This document shows, in pieces, positions 15,621 through 24,341 of a stretch of 55,008 bases of DNA. Source of the stretch: an uncultured Ruminococcus sp. Lineage in GTDB: Bacteria; Bacillota; Clostridia; Oscillospirales; Acutalibacteraceae. Below the pieces are notes generated by a model. The model did not search any database. It saw nothing but the letters and a program-made list of their open reading frames with translations, and was not told the DNA's origin. Each line of letters starts with the position of its first letter. Positions within the stretch are counted from its first letter, which is position 1. Both the position numbers and the translations under genes were made by a program. The stretch spans positions 1 to 55,008 of the forward strand of contig UQQD01000012.1 in the NCBI GenBank assembly GCA_900543095.1, written 5' to 3'.

Positions 15621-16019
15621 ATGAACAGAAGAAATACAATACAAAAAAGCTTAGTGCTTAATGCCGTTAATGAATTGCGAAAACATGTAACAGCAGATGA
15701 AGTATATGAGTTCATAAAAAAAGAACATCCCACCATAGGAAAGGGCACAGTTTACAGAAACTTGGGGATTCTCGCCGAAGAAGGAGCAATCAGAAAAGTT
15801 GAAGTTCCCGACGGACCGGACCGATTTGATTTTACGCTGAAAAACCATTACCATGTAAAATGCGTCCGATGCGGCAACATTTTTGATGTAGATATGGACG
15901 AAGTACCCGATTTAGAAAAAAGTATTCATAATACGCACGGAGTAAAATTTCTGAGCTATGATATTTTCTTTAAAGGAATATGCCCTATATGTTTAAAAAA
16001 AGAAAAGGAGGAATGTTAA
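15621..16019 (+). CDS. Fur-family repressor, PerR-like
   Basis: Metal-dependent transcription factor of 132 residues. The winged-helix half contains the recognition segment GKGTVYRNLG. The metal and dimer half has NHYHVKC, a CVRCG pair and a CPIC pair, which form the structural zinc site of Fur/PerR proteins. The segment PDGPDRFDF with HYHV matches the PerR-type regulatory metal site region. The next gene encodes a rubrerythrin fusion and begins with TAATG overlap. In clostridia PerR represses rubrerythrin-type genes, which favours PerR over Fur or Zur. The GGAG site lies 8 bases from the ATG. Confidence 0.88.
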   Translation: MNRRNTIQKSLVLNAVNELRKHVTADEVYEFIKKEHPTIGKGTVYRNLGILAEEGAIRKVEVPDGPDRFDFTLKNHYHVKCVRCGNIFDVDMDEVPDLEKSIHNTHGVKFLSYDIFFKGICPICLKKEKEEC

Positions 16020-17200
16020 TGAACAAAAAAGCATTGCACAGGCTCAGTTACGGTCTGTTTGTTCTGACAGCAAAAGAGGCGGATAAGGACGGCGGCTGCA
16101 TTATCAATACGGCAATACAAGCGGCCTCGGAGCCAAATCAGTTGAGTATTTGTGTGAACAAGTTGAATAATACACACGATATGATTAAAAAAACCGGAGA
16201 ATTTACGGTATCGGTTTTGAGCCAATCTGCAACATTTGATTTATTTAAGCATTTTGGATTTCAGTCAGGACATGAAGTCGATAAATTTGAAAATTTTAAT
16301 AAATGCAAACGCGGTAAAAACGGCATTAACTACATTACAGAGGGTACAAATGCCTATTTATCCGTAAAGGTGAGCAAAACTGAAGATTTAGGCTCACATA
16401 CTATGTTCATCGGTGAGATTACGGATATGGAAGTATTAAGCGACAATCCCTCCGTAACCTATGAATATTATCAGAAATACATTAAGCCAAAGCCGCAAGC
16501 TGTCGGGAAAACCAATGAGGGTCAGACTATTTGGCGTTGTACAATTTGCGGCTATGAATATATAGGCGAAGAACTGCCGGAAAACTATATATGTCCCATA
16601 TGTAAACATCCGGCGTCGGATTTTGAAAAAATAATTAATAAAACGGAGGAAAACAAAATGACAACCAATAAATACGCAGGAACACAAACAGAAAAGAATT
16701 TGCAGGAAGCTTTTGCAGGCGAATCTCAGGCAAGAAATAAGTATACATATTTTGCGTCTGTTGCTAAAAAAGAAGGCTATGAGCAGATGTCCGCATTGTT
16801 TTTGAAAACAGCCGACAATGAAAAAGAACATGCAAAGATGTGGTTCAAGGAATTAGCCGGAATCGGTAATACAATAGAAAACCTAACTGCGGCTGCCGAG
16901 GGTGAAAACTACGAGTGGACTGATATGTACGAAGGCTTTGCCAAGACAGCCGAGGAGGAAGGCTTTACCGAGCTTGCGGCGAAATTCAGAGCAGTGGCAG
17001 CTATTGAAAAGCATCACGAAGAAAGATACCGCGCACTTCTTAAAAATATTGAAACCGCTCAGGTATTTGAAAAGAGTGAAGTTAAGGTATGGGAATGTCG
17101 CAACTGCGGTCATATCGTAGTCGGCACAAAGGCTCCCGAGGTATGTCCTGTATGTAATCATCCGCAGAGTTACTTTGAGGTTCACGCTGAAAACTACTAA
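16019..17200 (+). CDS. Flavin reductase-rubredoxin-rubrerythrin fusion protein
   Basis: A 393-residue protein with a complete peroxide-reduction electron chain. Residues 1-160 are a flavin reductase-like FMN-binding domain of the flavoredoxin/Hrb type. Residues about 168-205 are a rubredoxin with Cys174, 177, 192 and 195. Residues 214-355 are a rubrerythrin diiron four-helix domain (FAGESQARNKY, DNEKEHAKMWF, AEEEGF, AIEKHHEERY). A second rubredoxin with CRNCG and CPVCN closes the chain at about 361-390. The ATG at 16019 overlaps the repressor stop and follows AAAGGAGG. The frame runs through without a stop, yet an in-frame ATG at 16658 has its own GGAGG, so a separate rubrerythrin may also be made. 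It likely detoxifies hydrogen peroxide using reduced pyridine nucleotide (inferred). Confidence 0.9.
   Translation: MNKKALHRLSYGLFVLTAKEADKDGGCIINTAIQAASEPNQLSICVNKLNNTHDMIKKTGEFTVSVLSQSATFDLFKHFGFQSGHEVDKFENFNKCKRGKNGINYITEGTNAYLSVKVSKTEDLGSHTMFIGEITDMEVLSDNPSVTYEYYQKYIKPKPQAVGKTNEGQTIWRCTICGYEYIGEELPENYICPICKHPASDFEKIINKTEENKMTTNKYAGTQTEKNLQEAFAGESQARNKYTYFASVAKKEGYEQMSALFLKTADNEKEHAKMWFKELAGIGNTIENLTAAAEGENYEWTDMYEGFAKTAEEEGFTELAAKFRAVAAIEKHHEERYRALLKNIETAQVFEKSEVKVWECRNCGHIVVGTKAPEVCPVCNHPQSYFEVHAENY
16645..16660 (+). promoter_or_regulatory. Internal ribosome-binding site and start inside the fusion gene
   Basis: GGAGG (16645-16649) followed after 8 bases by an in-frame ATG (16658-16660). 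The product from here, MTTNKYAGTQTEKN onward, is exactly a canonical 180-residue rubrerythrin. The signal is as strong as that of the main start. Confidence 0.7.
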
Positions 17201-17247
17201 TTAAAGCGTTAAAACAGCTCATAAAACTCAGCAAAATCACTTTAACC

Positions 17248-17295
17248 AAAATCGGTATTTTTCATCAGAAAGATGCCGATTTTTATTTTTTACTC
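17248..17295 (+). terminator. Terminator of the perR-like/fusion operon
   Basis: AAAATCGG (17248-17255) pairs with CCGATTTT (17276-17283), followed by a T-rich run. Confidence 0.8.
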
Positions 17296-17345
17296 ACATT
17301 TTTAAAGTAATAGGTAAAAATATCAGATTTTCACAGGTTTGACCG

Positions 17346-17428
17346 AATTGCTTATGCAATTTGACAAAAAAGCAGTAAAATATTCGTGAATTTTACTTAT
17401 GGAAAAGGCTTTGCGGCGGTGATATAAT
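17346..17428 (+). promoter_or_regulatory. Upstream region of adenine deaminase: palindrome and -10
   Basis: A perfect inverted repeat AATTGC-ttat-GCAATT (17346-17361) precedes a TTGACA, but no -10 lies at the right distance from that. A TATAAT at 17423-17428 is the best -10 and has no good -35, so activation may be needed. No purine riboswitch core is recognisable. Confidence 0.35.
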
Positions 17429-17436
17429 TTTATAAA

Positions 17437-17456
17437 TATAACCTAAGTGCAAAGGG
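17437..17456 (-). repeat. Tail remnant of the structured repeat
   Basis: TATAACCTAAGTGCAAAGGG is the reverse complement of the conserved repeat tail (compare CTTAGGTTATA in copy 3). The rest of the element is missing. The AGGGG at its end is the ribosome-binding site of the adenine deaminase gene. Confidence 0.6.
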
Positions 17457-17465
17457 GTTGCTTTT

Positions 17466-19187
17466 ATGCAGGAAACCTATGAAGAGAAAATAATCAGACG
17501 ACTTAAAACAAAGCAAAGGATAATTGATGTTGCCGCAGGCAGGCAAAAGGCTGACCTGGTGCTGAAAAATGCAAAATATCTTAATGTTTTTTCAAATGAA
17601 TTTTTGCAGGGTGATATTGCCGTTGCAAACGGACTTGTCGCAGGCGTCGGAGATTACGAGGGCGAAACCGAAATCGACGTATCGGGCAAGCTTGTTTTGC
17701 CCGGATTTATTGATGCACACATTCATATTGAAAGCTCTATGGTAACACCCAAAGAATTTGCAAAAGCCGTAGTTGCTCACGGCACAACAACGGCTATCAC
17801 AGACCCTCATGAAATTGCAAACGTAATGGGACTCGACGGCATTGAATATATGATACAGGCTTCAAAGGATCTGCCCATAGATGTACATTTTATGCTTCCG
17901 TCCTGCGTGCCTGCAACCGAAATAGACGAAAGCGGCGCAAAGCTCGGCTATAAAGATATTGATACTTATTTTGAACATAAAAAGGTACTCGGACTTGCAG
18001 AGATGATGAACTATGTCGGTATTGTCAACGCCGACGGCGATGTAGTATCAAAAATAATTGCATCTCAGGCTCATCACAAAAAAATTGACGGTCACGCTCC
18101 CGGGCTTTCGGGCAACGACCTAAACGCCTACATTGCGGCAGGCGTTTACTCGGACCACGAGTGTTCTGACTTTGAAAATGCACTTGAAAAGCTCAGAAAA
18201 GGTCAGTTTATTATGATAAGAGAGGGCACTGCGGCACACAACCTCAAGGCTCTTATGCCTCTTTTGTGTCAGCAATATTATTCACGCTGTATGTTTGCGA
18301 CGGACGACAAGCATCCGAGCGACCTTTTATACGGCGGCCATATTGACTACATAGTAAAGCAGGCGTTAAAGGACGGTGCCGACCCGATAATTGCCCTGAA
18401 AACCGCTACTCATCACGCCGCAAGGTACTTTTTGCTCAACAACAAGGGTGCAATAGCTCCGGGATATCTTGCAGACATTGTGGTTATCGACAATCTGTCG
18501 GATTTTAATGTTGAAAGGGTATTCAAGCGCGGCAAAACTGTTTTTGACGGCGAGGTAAAGGAGTTTGACGCACCGAAAATTGACGAAAATCTTGTTAGGA
18601 AAAGCCTTGACACCTTCCACCTGAACAAGGTTACCCCTAAAAGCTTTAAAGCAGACGGAAAACTCGGTCTTATCGGGCTTATAGAAGGAGAGCTTCTTAC
18701 CCGAAATCTTGGCACGGCGGACGGTATTGACGTTGAAAATGATATTCTGAAAATCGCCTGCATTGAACGGCACAAGAATACCAACCACATCGGGGTGGGA
18801 TATGTAAAGGGATATTCGCTTAGATCGGGAGCTGTTGCCACCTCGGTTGCCCATGATTCGCACAATATTATCACAGTAGGATGCAACGACAGCGATATTG
18901 CCTTAGCCGTAAACGCTATAAAGGACAGCAAGGGCGGAATTGCCGTTGTTGAAAACGGCGAGATAAAGGCTCTGCTTGAACTGCCTGTTGCCGGATTGAT
19001 GTCCGACGAACCGCTTGAAACAGTCAACGAGAAGCTCGAAAACGCAAAATCGGCGGCATATAGGCTTGGTGCAGATAAGGGAATCGACCCGTTTATGACG
19101 CTGTCATTTTTAAGCTTGCCTGTAATCCCGTCGCTGAGAATAACAACAAAGGGCGTTTTTGACGTTGAAAAATGGAAGATCTTATAA
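17466..19187 (+). CDS. ade: Adenine deaminase
   Basis: Amidohydrolase of 573 residues that converts adenine to hypoxanthine and ammonia in purine salvage. The metal-binding motif is GFIDAHIHIES. The family-specific segments HGTTTAITDPHEIANV, KIDGHAPG, SDHECSD and FATDDKHP are visible. The typical C-terminal adenine deaminase domain carries VAHDSHN. Length is normal. The AGGGG site 8 bases before the ATG lies in a repeat remnant, and the stop codon lies in another remnant. The purine permease that follows suggests a salvage unit, although a separate promoter intervenes. Confidence 0.96.
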   Translation: MQETYEEKIIRRLKTKQRIIDVAAGRQKADLVLKNAKYLNVFSNEFLQGDIAVANGLVAGVGDYEGETEIDVSGKLVLPGFIDAHIHIESSMVTPKEFAKAVVAHGTTTAITDPHEIANVMGLDGIEYMIQASKDLPIDVHFMLPSCVPATEIDESGAKLGYKDIDTYFEHKKVLGLAEMMNYVGIVNADGDVVSKIIASQAHHKKIDGHAPGLSGNDLNAYIAAGVYSDHECSDFENALEKLRKGQFIMIREGTAAHNLKALMPLLCQQYYSRCMFATDDKHPSDLLYGGHIDYIVKQALKDGADPIIALKTATHHAARYFLLNNKGAIAPGYLADIVVIDNLSDFNVERVFKRGKTVFDGEVKEFDAPKIDENLVRKSLDTFHLNKVTPKSFKADGKLGLIGLIEGELLTRNLGTADGIDVENDILKIACIERHKNTNHIGVGYVKGYSLRSGAVATSVAHDSHNIITVGCNDSDIALAVNAIKDSKGGIAVVENGEIKALLELPVAGLMSDEPLETVNEKLENAKSAAYRLGADKGIDPFMTLSFLSLPVIPSLRITTKGVFDVEKWKIL

Positions 19188-19240
19188 CCCAAGTGTAACG
19201 TTACGGTCTTTTAGGCGGTGGGACATTAGATTATTCCTAT
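19183..19240 (-). repeat. Degenerate copy of the structured repeat after ade
   Basis: Reads TTATAACCCAAGTG, then a decayed version of the last hairpin (GTTAC..GTCTTTTAGGCGGTGGGACAT), matching the reverse complement of copy 3. The ade stop codon (19185-19187) lies inside its TTATAACC end. Confidence 0.65.
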
Positions 19241-19273
19241 AAGTAAAAATACATAAAACTTTTGTCGAATATC

Positions 19274-19323
19274 TGATTATTTTCGAGATAATCATTGAAA
19301 AAGAAATTTTATTGTGATAAAAT
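19274..19323 (+). promoter_or_regulatory. Purine permease promoter with upstream inverted repeat
   Basis: TTGAAA (19295-19300), 17-base spacer, TAAAAT (19318-19323). A perfect 7-base inverted repeat TGATTAT / ATAATCA (19274-19294) abuts the -35 and is a candidate operator. Confidence 0.65.
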
Positions 19324-19371
19324 TAAATTGCTCGGTAGAACGATTAAATAAAATGAGAGGATGAAAACAAA

Positions 19372-20814
19372 ATGGACAAATTTTTTAAGATCACCGAAAA
19401 GGGATCTACTGTTCGTACCGAAATAATCGCAGGTATTACCACGTTTATGGCAATGGCTTATATTCTTTTGGTAAACCCCGGTATTTTCGGAAATCTTGGA
19501 GGCGAAGCAGGATCTGACGGTTTTGCTTCAATGTATGGTGCTGTATATATTGCAACCGCTGTTTCGGCTGTTATCGGTACAGTTCTTATCGGCTTGCTTT
19601 CAAACCTGCCGTTAGCTCAGGCTTCCGGCATGGGACTTAACGCATTCTTTGTATATACAGTATGCTTTGGCTTAGGCTTCTCTTATGCTAATGCACTTTT
19701 GTTTGTTCTTGCAGACGGCATTTTATTTATTATCCTGACAGCTACAGGCTTGAGAAACATAATTTTCAATGCAATTCCGAAACCTGTTAAAGCCGCTATT
19801 CCCGCAGGTATCGGCTTGTTTATCGCGTTTCTCGGCTTGCAGGATTCGGGCCTTGTTGTTCCGAATGAATCAACAGGTGTTTCACTTGCTTCATTCAACC
19901 TTTTGGGTACTGCAACATGGGGTTCGATTATGCCGCTGCTCATAACTGTTGCAACGCTTGTTCTTATCGCAATTCTTACAAAAAGAAAGGTAAAGGGCGC
20001 TATCCTTTGGAGTATCCTCATCGGTGCTATACTTTACTATGTTCTTGGATTTACAACAGGCAATACGGTTTATAACGACACCTTCTATAACAATCTTGAC
20101 TTCAATCCGTTTAATGCGTTCGGTCAGTTTGCCGACAACGCTTTCCTTAAGGTATTCACCGACGGCTTTAACTTTGACGCATATCTCAGTGTTGAGGGAC
20201 ATTCGGTTGGCGGTCTTGTAATCGCATTCATCACAACCGCTCTTGCTTTCTGCCTTGTTGATATGTTTGATACATTAGGCACTCTCTACGGCGCTTGCCG
20301 TGCAGGCAACCTTCTTGTTAAAGGCAAAGACGGCGAAATGGAAGTTCCCAATATGAACAAAGCTATGATGGCTGACGCTATCGCAACCTGCTCAGGTGCT
20401 GTTTGCGGTACTTCAACCGTAACAACATTCGTTGAATCATCAGCAGGTGCCGCTGCAGGCGGTAAAACAGGTCTTTCTTCAATGGTAACAGCCGTTCTGT
20501 TCGTTGTTGCACTGTTCTTCTCACCGGTTGCCGCACTTATTCCTGCTTGTTCATATTCTGCCGCACTTATATTTGTAGGCGTGCTTATGATGGGCTGTGT
20601 TAAAGATATCGACTGGAGCGATATTTCGGTTGCCGTTCCGGCATTCCTTACAGTTGCGCTTATGTCGTTCACCTATAACATTTCCTACGGTATTTCATTC
20701 GGTCTTATCTCCTACATCATCATTAAGCTCTTTACAGGCAAGGCTAAAGAGATTAATGTCGGCACATATATCATTGCAATACTCTTTGCATTAATGTTCT
20801 TCCTGACGCACTGA
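19372..20814 (+). CDS. NCS2-family purine permease (AzgA/PbuG type)
   Basis: Integral membrane transporter of 480 residues with about 12-14 hydrophobic segments. It belongs to the COG2252 branch, which takes up hypoxanthine, guanine or adenine with protons. The diagnostic start TEIIAGITTFMAMAYILLVNP and the internal QASGMGLNAFFVYT and GTSTVTTFVESSAG motifs are clear. A GAGAGGA site precedes the ATG. It follows adenine deaminase, which fits import of adenine or hypoxanthine for salvage. The exact substrate is not readable from sequence. Confidence 0.92.
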   Translation: MDKFFKITEKGSTVRTEIIAGITTFMAMAYILLVNPGIFGNLGGEAGSDGFASMYGAVYIATAVSAVIGTVLIGLLSNLPLAQASGMGLNAFFVYTVCFGLGFSYANALLFVLADGILFIILTATGLRNIIFNAIPKPVKAAIPAGIGLFIAFLGLQDSGLVVPNESTGVSLASFNLLGTATWGSIMPLLITVATLVLIAILTKRKVKGAILWSILIGAILYYVLGFTTGNTVYNDTFYNNLDFNPFNAFGQFADNAFLKVFTDGFNFDAYLSVEGHSVGGLVIAFITTALAFCLVDMFDTLGTLYGACRAGNLLVKGKDGEMEVPNMNKAMMADAIATCSGAVCGTSTVTTFVESSAGAAAGGKTGLSSMVTAVLFVVALFFSPVAALIPACSYSAALIFVGVLMMGCVKDIDWSDISVAVPAFLTVALMSFTYNISYGISFGLISYIIIKLFTGKAKEINVGTYIIAILFALMFFLTH

Positions 20815-20857
20815 TTTTTGAAATACATATAATAAAGGTTGTTCTTTGAGCAAATTT

Positions 20858-20892
20858 TCCGCCCGAATTTTTAAATCCGGGCGGATTTTTTA
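20858..20892 (+). terminator. Terminator of the purine permease gene
   Basis: TCCGCCCG (20858-20865) pairs with CGGGCGGA (20878-20885) and is followed by TTTTTT. Confidence 0.88.
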
Positions 20893-20894
20893 AA

Positions 20895-21004
20895 ATTGGA
20901 GCATCAATCTTCTTTGCCTGCAAGAAACAGGGCTTGCAAAAGACTACAGCCCCTAAAGTGACGCCTGCTGCCTAAAAAGCGAGGGACATCTGCAATTAGA
21001 TTAT
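20895..21004 (+). repeat. Structured dispersed repeat, copy 4 (degenerate)
   Basis: Starts ATTGGAGC, keeps CTTTGC and GCTTGCAAA of the 5' hairpin, CCTAAAAAGCGAGGGAC of the last hairpin, and the tail CTGCAATTAGATTAT. The middle hairpins are lost. Same orientation as copies 1-3. Confidence 0.65.
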
Positions 21005-21044
21005 CAAAAAAACGTTTATAAGCTTGATTAAACGGCAAAAATGC

Positions 21045-21096
21045 TTTACTTTGACAAATTGCATGATATAATTTAGATAGTGGTATTGTACACAAT
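21045..21096 (+). promoter_or_regulatory. fru-pts operon promoter and operator candidate
   Basis: -35 TTTACT (21045-21050), 16-base spacer, perfect TATAAT (21067-21072). An inverted repeat ATTGT-ac-ACAAT (21085-21096) lies just after the expected start point. A DeoR-type fructose repressor would be a natural ligand, but no regulator gene is adjacent. Confidence 0.5.
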
Positions 21097-21121
21097 TTTA
21101 AAACCGTTCGGGAGGCGGAAT

Positions 21122-22030
21122 ATGATCTATACCGTTACTTTAAATCCTTCATTAGATTATATTGTTCACCTTGATAAGCTTTTTCAAGGCAAAACCAACC
21201 GTACATTAAATGAGGAATATCAAATCGGCGGTAAGGGAATAAATGTATCAAAAATGCTTTCCGTACTCAAAATTCAAAATACCGCACTTGGGTTTGCCGC
21301 AGGCTTTACGGGAGAAAAAATACTTAACGAATTAAAGGGCGACAAAATCAACGCCGATTTTATTAAATTAAAAAACGGCGTTTCAAGAATTAACGTAAAA
21401 ATTCTTGCAGATACGGAAACCGAAATTAACGCAAACGGAGCAGACCCCGATTTTGAGGAGTTTGAATTGTTGTTTGAAAAACTAAGCTCAATAAGAAGTG
21501 AAGATACGCTTGTCCTTGCAGGCAGTGCCCCGCGCTCGGCAGGCAAAGACATATACTCAAAGCTGTTGAGTAAGGTTGCCGATAAAAATATAAAAATCGT
21601 TGTTGATGCAGAAAAAGAACTTTTGCTCGACACTCTGAAATATAAGCCGTTTTTGATAAAGCCGAACAAGCAAGAACTCTGTCAAATATTTGACACCGAA
21701 ATAAACGGCCTTAAAGATATTGAAAAGCACGCCAAAAAGCTCCGTGATATGGGTGCAGAAAACGTACTCGTTTCACTCGGCAAAGACGGTGCGCTTTTGG
21801 TTGATAAATATGATAATGTCCTAAGGCAAAGCGCACCGAGCGGCAAAGCCGTAAATACCGTGGGCGCAGGTGATTCTATGGTTGCAGGCTTTTTGGCAGG
21901 CTATGAACTGAAAGGTGATTTTTCCTATGCTCTAAAGCTCGGAACTGCCTGCGGCACTGCGGCGGCATTTTCAAGCGGGACACCCGATATAGATAAGATA
22001 AAAGACATTTTCAGCAGATTGGGGGAATAA
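21122..22030 (+). CDS. fruK: 1-phosphofructokinase
   Basis: PfkB-family kinase of 302 residues that phosphorylates fructose 1-phosphate, made by the PTS transporter encoded next, to fructose 1,6-bisphosphate. It starts MIYTVTLNPSLDYIV, shows the GGKGINVS sugar-binding motif near residue 37 and the catalytic NTVGAGDSMVAGF motif near 250. The ATG at 21122 has a strong GGGAGG site. The in-frame extension to 21080 overlaps the operator region. Gap to fruA is 4 bases. Confidence 0.94.
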   Translation: MIYTVTLNPSLDYIVHLDKLFQGKTNRTLNEEYQIGGKGINVSKMLSVLKIQNTALGFAAGFTGEKILNELKGDKINADFIKLKNGVSRINVKILADTETEINANGADPDFEEFELLFEKLSSIRSEDTLVLAGSAPRSAGKDIYSKLLSKVADKNIKIVVDAEKELLLDTLKYKPFLIKPNKQELCQIFDTEINGLKDIEKHAKKLRDMGAENVLVSLGKDGALLVDKYDNVLRQSAPSGKAVNTVGAGDSMVAGFLAGYELKGDFSYALKLGTACGTAAAFSSGTPDIDKIKDIFSRLGE

Positions 22031-22034
22031 AAGC

Positions 22035-23981
22035 TTGCGGATAACTGATTTGCTACAAAGAGAAAGCATTGCGGTAGGCGTGAAGCCGACGGATAAAAAA
22101 GAAGCAATCGACAGACTTGTATCGCTTCACAAGGAATGCGGAAACCTAATTGACGCCGAAAAATACAAGCAGGAAATATACAAACGTGAGGCTATTGACC
22201 TTACCGCCGTCGGAATGGAGATTGCTGTTCCCCACGCAAAAACCGACGCTGTAAGAACCCCTGCTCTTGCGGCAATAACCGTGCCCGACGGAGTTGACTT
22301 CGGCGCACCCGACGGCAAACCCTGCAAGCTGATATTTATGATTGCCGCCACAACAGACGGCAACGCATATCTTGACGTACTTTCACGCCTTATGCAGCTT
22401 CTTGTGGATCAGGAATTTACGGCAAAGCTAAAAGCTGCAAAAACCGCCGATGAATTTCTTGACATAATAGATAAAAAGGAAACAGAAAAATTTCCGGAAG
22501 AATCAAAAAAATCCGCCGAGTCCGAGCCAAAATACAGCGTTCTCGCGGTAACCGCCTGTCCTACGGGCATAGCGCACACATTTATGGCTTCGGAAGCGCT
22601 TAAAAAAGCGGCAAAACGTCTCGGAGTAACAATAAAAATAGAAACCAACGGTGCAGGCGGAATAAAACACGCGCTGACTAAAGAGGAGATTGCCGAATGT
22701 AAAGGCATTATAGTTGCCGCCGACAAGACCGTTGATATATCACGATTTCACGGAAAACCCGTGTGTTTTGCAAGGGTGACCGAAGGAATCAACAAACCGG
22801 AAGAGCTTATAAACAGGATTGAGAGCGGAGATGTACCTGCTTTCTATTGCGAAAATCCAAATGAATTCGGAAACACTCTTGATACTAACGAAAGCTGCGC
22901 CAGAAAGCTTTACAAGCACCTGATGAACGGTGTTTCACATATGCTGCCGTTTGTAGTTGCAGGCGGAATTTTCATCGCCATAGCGTACCTGATAGATACG
23001 GCCTGCGGTAATTCAGGCTTAGACGGCTTTGGCACAATAAATATGTTTGCCCGTTGGTTTAAAACCATCGGCAGCTATGCGTTTAATCTTATGCTTCCCG
23101 TGCTATCGGGATTTATAGCAATGTCAATCGCCGATCGTCCGGGATTCCTTGTCGGAGTTGTCGGAGGACTTCTCGCCGTAAACGGCGCAACCTTTGCCGA
23201 CCCTATGGCGCAAAACACAATACCGTCGGGATTTTTGGGCGCATTAATTGCCGGATTTGCGGCGGGATACCTTATGCGGTCGATTGAAAGGCTGCTGAAA
23301 AAAATGCCAAAATCCATAAGCGGTATAAAGTCGGTGCTTTTGTACCCAATAATAGGGCTTACGATAGTCGGCGTTATGATGTGCGCCGTAAACCCTGTTA
23401 TGGGGTTTGTAAACAAAGAACTTGACAACGCGCTTATGTGGCTCGGAAACAACGATTTGGGTATTTTGCTCGGCTGTATTGCAGCCGGTATGATGGCAAT
23501 AGATATGGGCGGTCCATTCAACAAGGCGGCGTATATTTTTGCAACGGGAGCAATCGTTACCGCCACTGAGTTTTCAAATCCTGCGGTAGCCTACAAGGTA
23601 ATGGCTTCGGTTATGGCGGGCGGTATGGTTCCGCCGCTTGCAATAGCGCTGTCAACCACATTCTTTAAAAGCAGGTGGACGGAAAAGGAGCGCAAAAACG
23701 GCGCCATTAACTATATTTTCGGCTTATCGTTTATTACCGAAGGAGCAATCCCCTATGCAGCATCACATCCGCTGAGGGTTATTCCCTCCTGCGTAACAGG
23801 TTCTGCTGTTGCAGGCGGTTTGTCGTGGCTGTTCGGGTGCACATTAATGGCACCGCACGGCGGTATATTTGTTTTGCCGGCGGTCGGAAAGCCCTTGATG
23901 TACCTGCTTGCACTCTGCATCGGCTCGGTCGTGGCGATGCTTCTGCTTTCACTTATCCGAAAGCCAAAAAAGAAAAACTGA
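22035..23981 (+). CDS. fruA: PTS fructose transporter, EIIABC fused
   Basis: Membrane phosphotransferase of 648 residues that imports fructose as fructose 1-phosphate. EIIA domain 1-145 has His67 in AVPHAKTD. The EIIB domain has Cys175 in VTACPTGIAHTFMA. EIIC, about 285-645, has about ten hydrophobic segments. The start is a TTG after a GGGGG site that lies in the last codons of fruK, suggesting coupling. No better start exists before the EIIA domain. The A-B-C order is the common Firmicutes FruA arrangement. Confidence 0.93.
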   Translation: MRITDLLQRESIAVGVKPTDKKEAIDRLVSLHKECGNLIDAEKYKQEIYKREAIDLTAVGMEIAVPHAKTDAVRTPALAAITVPDGVDFGAPDGKPCKLIFMIAATTDGNAYLDVLSRLMQLLVDQEFTAKLKAAKTADEFLDIIDKKETEKFPEESKKSAESEPKYSVLAVTACPTGIAHTFMASEALKKAAKRLGVTIKIETNGAGGIKHALTKEEIAECKGIIVAADKTVDISRFHGKPVCFARVTEGINKPEELINRIESGDVPAFYCENPNEFGNTLDTNESCARKLYKHLMNGVSHMLPFVVAGGIFIAIAYLIDTACGNSGLDGFGTINMFARWFKTIGSYAFNLMLPVLSGFIAMSIADRPGFLVGVVGGLLAVNGATFADPMAQNTIPSGFLGALIAGFAAGYLMRSIERLLKKMPKSISGIKSVLLYPIIGLTIVGVMMCAVNPVMGFVNKELDNALMWLGNNDLGILLGCIAAGMMAIDMGGPFNKAAYIFATGAIVTATEFSNPAVAYKVMASVMAGGMVPPLAIALSTTFFKSRWTEKERKNGAINYIFGLSFITEGAIPYAASHPLRVIPSCVTGSAVAGGLSWLFGCTLMAPHGGIFVLPAVGKPLMYLLALCIGSVVAMLLLSLIRKPKKKN

Positions 23982-24041
23982 CATACAAAACTGCTTATTG
24001 TGCTCCGAAATGGGGCATAAAAATATAAAGGAGAGATTATT

Positions 24042-24305
24042 ATGGTATCAAAAAAACTCACACTTGTTAATGCTCAGGGCTTTCATATGCGCCCTGCGTC
24101 AATGTTTTCTGCCGCAATGAGCAAATACTCAAGTAATATTACAATCAAATACAAAGACGGCGATTACAACGCAAAAAGTCTGCTCAACATTATTGCAGCC
24201 TGCATCAGGTGCGGAAGTGAAATTGAGCTTATTTGCGACGGCGAGGACGAAAACGAGGCTCTTGCCGAAGCTGAACAGCTCATTGAAAGCGGTCTCGGCG
24301 AATAA
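24042..24305 (+). CDS. ptsH: Phosphocarrier protein HPr
   Basis: Cytoplasmic phosphocarrier of 87 residues that passes phosphate from Enzyme I to FruA. His15 lies in QGFHMRPAS. Ser46 (NAKSLL) is conserved, so ATP-dependent regulation by an HPr kinase is possible as in other Firmicutes. The C-terminus SGLGE is typical. An AAAGGAG site precedes the ATG. It lies in a single transcription unit with fruK, fruA and ptsI. Confidence 0.95.
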   Translation: MVSKKLTLVNAQGFHMRPASMFSAAMSKYSSNITIKYKDGDYNAKSLLNIIAACIRCGSEIELICDGEDENEALAEAEQLIESGLGE

Positions 24306-24341
24306 TTGCTGAATCTGAAATAAGGAAAGTGAGGTGAGAAT

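Noticed and set aside
17300..17465. Purine riboswitch before ade or the purine permease
   Set aside because: Neither leader shows the conserved purine-aptamer core or its paired loops. Only short inverted repeats are visible.
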